Source: Mrakia gelida
Lineage: Eukaryota; Basidiomycota; Tremellomycetes; Cystofilobasidiales; Mrakiaceae
Assembly: GCA_024345305.1 (NCBI GenBank)
Contig: BRON01000009.1
Location: 992,001 to 1,056,000, forward strand
DNA length: 64,000 bases
Direction: 5' to 3'
Shown here: positions 53,612-61,683 of the stretch, piece after piece
Numbering within the stretch: the first letter of the stretch is position 1
Layout of the letters: every line of letters starts with the position of its first letter
Made by a program: the position numbers and the translations under genes
The notes under the pieces: generated by a model
Told to the model about the DNA's origin: nothing
Seen by the model: the letters and a program-made list of their open reading frames with translations, nothing else
Database searches by the model: none

Positions 53612-54052
53612 GTTCTTTGCGCGAGAAGGGAGGGAGGGGAGGCGTGCTGATGCGATTGGAAGGAAGGGAACAGCGCGAGCTCAACTTCAAAACTCCTCTT
53701 CCTTCGGCTGAGCCGATCGAAGGTGGCGGACGCAGACTGAGACGGATGCCCTCGAGAGGGAAGGCATTGAAAGGGTATAGCTGATCCGACTCCCATTGGC
53801 GGACTGATCGGAACGAGGGGAAAGGTAGAGCTGTCAGTCGAGAGAAGAAGAGGCGACACGACGCGAGACGTCTCCTCACCTCGCCTCCCCTCCCCAGCTC
53901 CATTTCTCTTCTCTCGCCCAAACCCAAACGCCAACACAAAAGCTCATAAAAGTCGTTTATTCTTCCTTCATTCTACTAACAGTCGATGATAATCTACTTC
54001 TGCCCCCCTCCTCTCCCTTCCGTCCTCGTCTCGTCGCGTCCGAGTCGGTCGT
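53612..54052. other. 5' region of the Hv1 gene, with an MFS-gene relic
   Basis: 441 bp between the Hv1 start and the AMSH-like stop. Apart from the relic listed separately (about 53722-53800) I see no gene. Confidence 0.4.
53722..53800 (-). pseudogene. Relic of a DHA2 MFS transporter exon
   Basis: The reverse strand reads CAATGGGAGTCGGATCAGC, identical for CATGGGAGTCGGATCAGC-type sequence in the MFS gene at 48702-48720, and similarity continues through TATACC...CTTCCCTCTC (MFS: AATCCC...CTTCCCTCTC) and the adjoining acceptor GATCAGTC (MFS GACCAGTC). In the MFS protein this is the start of AMGVGSAIPLTVFPLK. Only about 75 bp remain; no surrounding MFS sequence is recognisable. Could be a captured exon or the last trace of a paralog. 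Confidence 0.6.
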
Positions 54053-56298
54053 TCACTTCTTCCTCAAATCCACCACCTCAACGCCCTGCCCTTCCCTCAT
54101 CCGCACATGTCCGTAGCCTTGGTCTTTCGCTCCGAAGCCGCCCTGTTCGAACGTCGAAACAAACACGAAGCCAAAGCGAGGAAGGAGGGAGGGTCAGTTT
54201 TCTCGTTTCGTTTCGCTCCCTCGCCTCCCTCTTTCCCTCCCCCCCAAAGAACAGCTGACACGTACCGTATAAATCCCTCCCTCCACATCCGGATGAGGAT
54301 GGAACGTCTCCCTCCTCCTGCAAGCCATGATCAAGTTCAGACCTGGTGGGTCTGTGAGACGGAAGATTCCTAGAGCGGGTGTGGCGAGAGGAGCGCAGAC
54401 GACGGCGATGGCTTCGGGGAGCATGCATTGGTAGGCTGAGTGGGTGTGGAGCTGGTGGCATGGGAGAGGGTGGGGTGAGAGGAGGGAGGAGGAGGAGTGG
54501 GAGGGAGGGAAGACGGGAAGAGAGAAGGCTCAGCTCGTCGTTCGTTCGTCGTTCGAGGTGAGGGCGTGTTTCGCCAAGGAGAGTTGGGACGTACATCCAG
54601 CGACGACATGAAGCATGATTGAGTTGGATGGGTGTGGATCTGCGCTCGTAACCAGTCGGAAACGACAAAGGTCAGCTCGATCGAAGACGAGATCGACGCG
54701 TTCGACTCTCCTCCATCCGCTCAAAGGACGAAGAGATGATCGACCAAACTCACCCAACCAAGCGTCAACAACCCCCTCTTATCCTGAAACTCAAACACTT
54801 TCTCCTCCTCCAGCGTTCTGTTTCCCACCCCAACACAAACGCAAAACGAATCAGCTCTCGTTCGACGCGTCCCCCCCCCGTTCCCTCCTCCCTCCCTCCC
54901 CCCCCCTTCCCTCCCACCCCCCTCCCCCCCAAAAAAGTAAACCGCGGTCTCGTACTCACTCACAAGTATCCCCCGTCCCCATCTGCACCGGAATCAACAG
55001 CACCCTGACCGTGAACACTCCCTGATCCAACGTCCCTAGCAACAGACCACACGTCTCGACCTTCTTCTTGGTGTTCTTTGCTGCCACCTTCAGGAAGCTT
55101 GAGACCACCGAAGGAGGTAAATTCAATGTTTGGAGGCCTGCGGGCCAGTTGGAGGGTGCTGGGTTGGGTGAGGAGGAACGGGAGCGGGGTTGAGGGGGAG
55201 GAGCGAGACGGGGGGATGCTGAGGCTGAGGGAGGAGGGGGAGGCTGAGGTGGTTGTGGGCGAGGGTAGAGAGGGTGGTTGGAGGAAGGAGGTGGGGGGAT
55301 AGGTAAGGGGTGGTAAGAAGGGTAGGGTTGAGAGTGGGCTGGGTTGAGGGTCGGGTAGTTGATTTGGGGGTGATGCGAGGACGACGAGGAGGAGGAGGGA
55401 TAGCTTGAGCTCGCGGAGTGATGGTGTTGGTTGTTGAGCGATGGTAGCGGACGAGTTTCAGCTGGATAGCGAGGTTGCTGCTGACTCGACGAGGGGTACT
55501 GTTGTTGGGGCTGTGGTGGTTGAGGTAGATGCCTCACAGCAGCTGCTGGATGAGGGGAGGATGGCAGCCCTCTCGAGTTGATCTGCTGTTGAGCTTGATC
55601 CTCCTGCTCCCTTCTCCTCCTGACCTTCTCCACCTCAGCCCGCTCGTCCCAGTTCGGATGGGCGACTCTCCACTTCTCGTATCGTTCAGAGAGTAAGGGT
55701 TTCATCTTGTTGAGAGCGTCCAGGGCGGCTTGACCAGACTTCGAAGCGAAACGAAGGGAGGGAGGGAACGAGCGAGGTCAGCTTGCGTCCAACGAACCCA
55801 GCTTCTCTCTTCCTCGAATCGAGTTGGGTTGGGCGGCTCACCTCTCTGATATGACCCTTCTCCTCCTTCCCCAAATCCCTATACTGAGGATGCGTAGGAA
55901 CCAACTCCAGCAGAATCCTTGAAAGATCAAACGCAACCGTTTCCTTTCTCGTCAGCTTCGTCCTGAGCTCGCACCCTCTCCCTTCTCTCTCTCGTACTAC
56001 TCGTACTCACTTCGCACACCTAACCCAAGCTCCAAACTCCCTCTCGTAAGCTTCCCAATCATCCTCTCTTCTCAAACTCGTAGTGGAAGCGTACGAGACA
56101 GCTTGGATCTGGACGGCGTCGGCTGCTCGAACCCAGGAGCGAAGGGAGTAGGACGAGGAGAGGCGGACGGAGGCGGAGGCGAGGTCTGCGAGCGAGACGA
56201 GGGTTAGTGAGGGAAGACGAGGAAGGTAGAGAAGGGAGAGGAGGGGGGTGGAGCTGACCTGCTAGTTCTGCTATGGAGTGAGGGCGGGAGAGGGACAT
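54053..56298 (-). CDS. AMSH-type JAMM deubiquitinase (STAM-binding protein-like)
   Basis: Zn-metalloprotease cleaving Lys63-linked ubiquitin at endosomes. MSLSRPHSIAEL (ATG 56298) begins a helical MIT-like N-terminal region: DLASASVRLSSSYSLRSWVR, EREFGAWVRCAK, ILLELVPTHPQYRD, SGQAALDALNKMKPLLSERY. After a long Pro/Gln/Ser-rich linker the JAMM domain starts KKVETCGLLLGTLDQGVFTV (catalytic Glu), with GLLTLGW joined to IHTHPTQSCFMSSLDVHTQ, i.e. the complete H-x-H-P...S...D metal motif, and the AMSH-type 'TQ.CF.SS.D.HT' insertion. C-terminal VCAPLATPALGIFRLTDPPG, TFHPHPDVEGGIYT, VEVVDLRKK; stop 54055-54053. An in-frame upstream ATG at 56421 would add 41 residues; the shorter start fits the family's 'RP.SI.ELA' beginning. 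Confidence 0.92.
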
Positions 56299-56421
56299 GG
56301 TTTGGGGAGGAGAAGAGGAGGCGAGCTGAGCTTGGAACTTCCAGCGAGATTCAGGGGAGAGGCGGTGAGCTGCGAGAAAATCGTCATCGCGAGGGAGGAA
56401 GATTTTCCTCGAGACGCCCAT

Positions 56422-57133
56422 TTTCCTAATTCTTAAAGCCCTAGCTCGAGAATCGAAAACCGGCTCGAGAGAACGAAGTCCTCCCCAGCAGCAGAAGGCG
56501 AGGTTTTGGTTCGTTCTCGACGCGTCCGTTGAAGAAGTGAAGAGATGTTATTATCAGCGATGAGGAGATGATCTATGAACGGTGGTTCGGACGCTAGAGA
56601 GATATTAAACGTATGAGTTACTGGTAGAACCGAGAAAAGCGAGAGAGCAGCGAGGGGAACAAACGATGGTGGGCGGTCGACTCTTTTAAGAACGAGTGAG
56701 GTGAGGGGGGGGAGGTCGAGACGAAGACGAAACGAAGCGATCTACACTAAGAACGATGAGCTCGAGCTATGTATTAGGGGTAGTGGGTTGGAGTAAACTA
56801 GAAGAGAGGTCGTTAAAAGAGCGTGTGTGCGGGAGCGAGACGGTGCCAAACCGAAACGCGAAAGGGTCGTCGAACAACTAGGATTAAGAACGAGAGGGAT
56901 GGTGGTACAGGGATTTAAGGTAGTAGGAACCGGGACTTGAGTAGCTTGTTAAAGTCCTGGGGTGTTAGGGGAGGGGGGGAGAGAGAAGGCAATAGACTAG
57001 GACGAGACGGAGAACGGGGAAGGGAAAGGAAAGAGCCAACGAGCAACAAAAAACGCGAAACAGGACGAGAGGGGAAAGGCAGCTCCGAATAAAGAAGATG
57101 GGGAAAAGAAAGGAAAGGACCTCGACTCAACAA
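56422..57133. other. Intergenic, 5' of the AMSH-like gene
   Basis: 712 bp upstream of the longest AMSH-like frame and downstream of the homeodomain gene's stop. Purine-rich on the plus strand, one GACGCGTC at 56519. No gene supported. Confidence 0.4.
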
Positions 57134-60100
57134 CTACTGGTTCGCACCTCCGTAGCCACCTCGACCTCCTCGGGAAGGAGGGGGAGGAGGAGCGCCTCCG
57201 CGATGACCGTACGAAGGTCCGCTCGACGACGCGTCGTAGCTCTCGTCGAACTCCATCCTCTCCGCGGTAGGTGGAGGCGAGAGCTCAAACTGGGGTCCCT
57301 GGTGAGGCTGCTGCTGATGAGGATCCAGATTCATGGGTCGGTAGGGATGCGGCTGGTACGACGATTGCTGAGGCGCGAAGGGAGGAGCGAAACCGAACTC
57401 GGACGAGCTTTGAGGAGGGTGGGGACGAGGAGGTCCTGGGGACGAGGCCGAAGGGTCGAGGGGATACGGCCATGGGTTCGTGAACGAGTGGCTAGACCAT
57501 CCAGTCGAGGATGAGGACGAGGAGGGAGTCGAGAGCTGAGGAAGAGAAGCTCGAGGAGGAGGAGGAGGAGCGTAGTGCGAGGTTTGAGGTCGAGTCGACG
57601 ACGCCGGTGCTGACTCTCTTCGAGGTGCGAAGGGGAGAGGAGCCGAGATGAAGCGTTGATGAGGTTGCTGGATCGACCTGGGAGGATCCTCGTACTGGTG
57701 CTGACGTTGTTGAGGCATGTCCTGTCCGTGGTAGTAGCTCGACGGCTGCTGGTACCGAAACGGCTCCGATCCTGATCCGGGTGACGACTCCTCGACTGCT
57801 CCTCCATATCCGTACGACGACGACGACGACTGATCTCCTCCGAAGGAGCCCTCCGACTCGTACCTCTGACGAGAGGGAGGAGGGGCAGAAGGAGCGAGAG
57901 GAGGAGGGAGGTACTGCTGTCGAGGCAACGGAGGCACCGCGTGCTCGATTCCGATTCTCGGCTCCCACTCCTCTCCAGTCGTCCAAGGTCGGTTCCCATG
58001 TGCTGACGATCCTAACGTGCTTCGGAGATCACTCGAGGTCGATCTCTCTCCTGCCGAAGAGAAGGGACGTGCGACGGGGAGGCGAGAGATGGAGAAGGGA
58101 GGTGCGGTCGAGGTGATCGCGTCCTGGAAGGGTCCGAGGGAAAGGCGAGCGACCGAAGCTGATGGGGAGATCCGAGGAGCAGGAGGAGGAAGGTACTGGG
58201 TCGAAGAGGATCCTGGGCTGGAGGTGGAGGAGGAGATTGGGCCGAAGGAGGATGGAGCGTTCGACGGAGGCGGCATCGACAGGTAGGGGATCGGTCGAGT
58301 CGAAGAGAGGAGATGGCTGAGGTCGGGATTGGAGGTGATGATGTTGAGAATCGTGGATCTCGTCGTCTGAGAAGATGGAGGAGTGGAGGAGAGTCAGTCA
58401 AAGATCTCGAAGAAAGAACGAACGAAGGACGCGTCCGATGGAAACTTACTGAGTCCGCTCCCTTGATCTTGTGCTCCCTCGCCTGCGAAACCACTCCTTC
58501 TGTGAAGTCCCCAATCGCTTCCCAAGGTCCATCCTCAGCTTCCACATCGACTCGACCCTCCCTCATCTTCGTACACCACATCCTGGGAGGCGTGTCGACC
58601 GAGAAGACGCACTCGGACGTCGACGAGCTGTTAGCGGGAGCGACTTGGAAGCCGGTGATCGTCGAGAAGGGGAGATGCATCTTGTAGCCTCGTCCAGCGT
58701 GAGAGATGTACCATGCGAAGTAGCCCTCGGACGGGTTGGCGTAGAGGATGAGGTCGGGAGGAGGGGGAGGAGGTCCAGAGGGAGAGAACGACGGGGTCGT
58801 GAGATTCCTGACCCAGGAGTCGACGACCAACGACGAGGCTGGGATAACGACGATGGCTGTAGGATGGGGCGACGACGAGGAAAAGGAGAAAGAAAAAGGG
58901 GAAGGAGATCAAGGGGAAAAGAAGGGGTTGAGAAAGCCAATTCGATAACCGAATCGAGGGAAGGGGGTGAGAGGGAGAAAGAGAGGGGAAGGGGAAAGTC
59001 GCGTCAGTCCAGATTTTCACAGACGACTTCTTCCGAGGGTTTGAACAGCGGAAAGTAGGAGTATTTGACTCACGAGACGGCTCGAAAAGAAAGTTCCTTC
59101 GAAGGTACTCGTGATGTTGAACGAGGGAGGGAAGTGCGAGCGAAGGGGAGCGTTGAGGCGACGCGCTCGAAGCTTCCTCGTCGGACCTCCTCCTCTTGAC
59201 GGAGACGGGTGGCCTCATTCCTCTATCGGACTCCCGAAGATGCTGACGGCTGGTAGATTCGAAGAGAAAGATGAAGGAGTTGGAAGGTGTTAGCTCGTTC
59301 AAGGTTAGCCGATATGAGCGGAGTTTCTACTCCGAGCTGAGGACGAGATGAGGACGAACCGATTCTCTGCAAGAGAGGAGCGAAACGAAGAAGATCAGCA
59401 TCGTAGCTGTGGTAGGACGCAGAAGATCTCCCTCGACGTGTCAGAGGGCGAGAGTTGAACGAAAGGACTCACGAAACCTGCGAGAACGCGAGAGCGGCAA
59501 AGAGGAGCGAGGGTGGGAGAAGAGCGTGAGCGTTCGTTCTTTAAGTTTCGATAGCTTTACTAGCCCGAATCGTTCAAGAACTCCATACAGGCCGAGGAGA
59601 CCGTGAACTCACCAAACGTTGACGTTTCCTGGAGAAGGGAGCGAGAGAGACAGGCTCGATCAGCATCCACATTGGTTCGGACATCCCTCCCTTCACCTCA
59701 CCGCTCCAAACCACGACACATCTCCTCTCCAAACACTAGAGAACCGCGAAGAAGGTTTTCTCGTACTCACTCTCTGTAACAGTCGTCCCTGGATCTGTAG
59801 CCAACCTCGTCGCCTCAGCCGCCAATCTCAAGCGCTCCTGCTTCGAAGGACGCTCTGCCTGCTCGAACGAGGCCATGAAGATGTCGACCTGCTTCGCATT
59901 GGACTGGAAGCGACGAGGTTTGGGTCCTACTCGGACTCGTTTTCGAGAGGTGGAAGGGTTGAAGGGCTTGTCGGTCGCGGAGGATTGTTGGCGAGGAGGA
60001 GAGTTGGATTGACCGGACGAAGAAGGGGAGGCAGATGGCTCGTTTTGAAGGGAGGTTCGACGGGAGAGGTGTTGGCTCGAGGAGGAAGAAGAGGTGGAAG

Positions 60101-60522
60101 GTTGCGAATAAGAGGAAGGTTGTCTCGAGGACGAGGACGAGGTGGTGGTGAGAGGTTGAAGGGAAGGGTAGGAGGAGGAGGAAGGGAGTCGAGAGGTGAT
60201 TGAATGACGTCCCGAACCACGTTTTGAGGCTGCTGCTTCATGGGAAACGAACAGATTTCTCGTCAGCTTCTAAGCCGAGGCAATCGAGAGCTTCTAGAAG
60301 AGATCTGCATCCTCTTTCGAAGGAAAGGGGAGGAGCACGAGAGGACTCACTAGTCGATCCGGGAATCCACTCCTCGTCCTCCTCGTCCGTCGATGGTGAA
60401 GAGAGCTCCTCCTCGTCGTCTTCCTCCTCCTCTGCTCGAGGGTCGTCTCGCTCGGATTCCTGGGTGAACTGGTGCGAGCCTCCAGATCTGGAAGATTCCT
60501 CTTGGTGGGGATGTTGGCTCAT
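57134..60522 (-). CDS. Homeodomain transcription factor with micro-exons in the recognition helix
   Basis: Start MSQHPHQEESSRSGGSHQFT (ATG 60522-60520), acidic, then Ser-rich to KRVRVGPKPRRFQSNAKQVD. Homeodomain: QVDIFMASFEQAERPSKQER, RLRLAAEATRLATDPGTT, VTERNVNVWFQNRRQHLRE. The last block is assembled from exon 59613-59628 (16 nt), 59473-59477 (GTTTC, 5 nt), 59360-59366 (AGAATCG, 7 nt) and the exon beginning near 59249. After it come HHEYLRRNFLFEPS, DLILYANPSEGYFAWYISHA, HLPFSTITGFQVAPANSSST and MWCTKMREGRVDVEAEDGPW, a conserved-looking C-terminal domain of a kind I associate with fungal Hoy1/Phx1-like factors (tentative), then a Pro/Gln/Ser-rich tail ending GGRGGYGGANQ. The loop between helices 2 and 3 is about nine residues longer than in a 60-residue homeodomain. 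Not arranged like a mating-type HD1/HD2 pair. Confidence 0.85.
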
Positions 60523-61683
60523 GGCTGTTTGAAGTTGGAAAGGGAAGGCAGAGGCTGTTTGGGCGGGGAAGAGATCAGGAGAAAGAAGGGGGGGAGGGGG
60601 ACGAGGTCGAGGGTCAGAAATTGAAAGACGAGAGAGCTCCGACTGCCACCGGAGAACGGGTCACGCCGATGAACAGAGAACATTCGAACTGCTGAGTCGC
60701 TGCTCGTCGTCGTCGTTGGCTGAGTAGCCGGAGGAGGAGGAAGGGGCTTCCATCTCGAGAGAGGGCGACGAAGCTGAAACGCGAGACTGAAAGACTCACG
60801 TTTTCGTGAAATATGTATCAGAAATGAGAGCTTGGTATCTGAAGGTAGAACATGAGGAGGAGGAGGAGAGAAAGAGAGGAGATTCAGTTCCAATACAAGA
60901 GGAGTTAGGAAAGAGGGAGCGGGTGGGGGGAGGAGTCGAGCTCACAACAAAGAGCGAAATGAGTCGTGTCTTGCGGCCAGCGCGTGAGGGATGTAGAGAG
61001 AGAAAGCGAAGAGGGAAAAGGACCTGCCTTGGGGAAAACGAGCGAAACAAGAGAATGAGATCCTGGTGGTTCTGGGGATACTCGTCGATGCGGATTTCGA
61101 GCACCTGGGGTCAACCGTTGAAACGAGGCGACGACGAAAAAGGAGAAGTGAGCAACGAGCAACGACTCACCTCCTTCCTCCTTCCTCCTTCCTACAGAGC
61201 CCATACAGGAAGAGCGAAGAGAACTACTTCTGTGCGTAGAGAAGGCGGAGTTTTGGGGTGCGTTAGATTAAGAAAAAAAAGACAACCTCCTCCCAAGGCC
61301 GAGGAGGAGGAGCGAGCGAGGGACGGACTGACCGAATCGAGCCTGAGGACCTGAAGAGGAGTACACGGCCATGGAACGAAGAGCAGCCTAGTGGAGATGA
61401 GAACAGGAAAGTCCGTTCAGCAGCTGGGCGGAGATCGGGAGAGGAGGCGAGAGGAAGGTAACTGACGACGCGTCGCGCGTTTCGAATCCGAGGACGCGTC
61501 GAGCGAGGAACCGTCTGTTCGAAAAGGAGAGAAAACATGACGTCAGTACCAGAAACAAGACAAGATAGAGCACCAGAGAGGAGAAAGGGACTCACCACTC
61601 GCGATTCCGCTCTCCTCCCTCCCGTCAAACCTCGCGTCGCAGCTTTCCGTCCCTCCCTCCCTCCAACCTAAAGGAACAGCACA
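60523..61683. other. 1.16-kb stretch with intron-like signals but no confident gene
   Basis: Minus-strand exon-like pieces can be traced: one with ATG at 61372 reading MAVYSSSGPQARF, an intron GTCAGTCC to CGCACAG at about 61236, then either a quick stop or, from another ATG (MGSVGRRKEE), a splice to VLEIRIDEYPQNHQDLILLF. Two GACGCGTC palindromes at 61467 and 61493. The pieces do not assemble into a recognisable protein. It may be a small gene, or a multi-intron 5' leader of the homeodomain gene. Confidence 0.3.

Noticed and set aside
57134..60522. Mating-type homeodomain locus
   Set aside because: Basidiomycete MAT HD genes come as a divergent HD1/HD2 pair; here a single gene occurs with no divergent homeodomain partner.
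60806..61354. 182-residue plus-strand frame upstream of the homeodomain gene
   Set aside because: Purine-rich composition gives Arg/Glu low complexity; no domain, and it crosses clear intron-like signals of the other strand.
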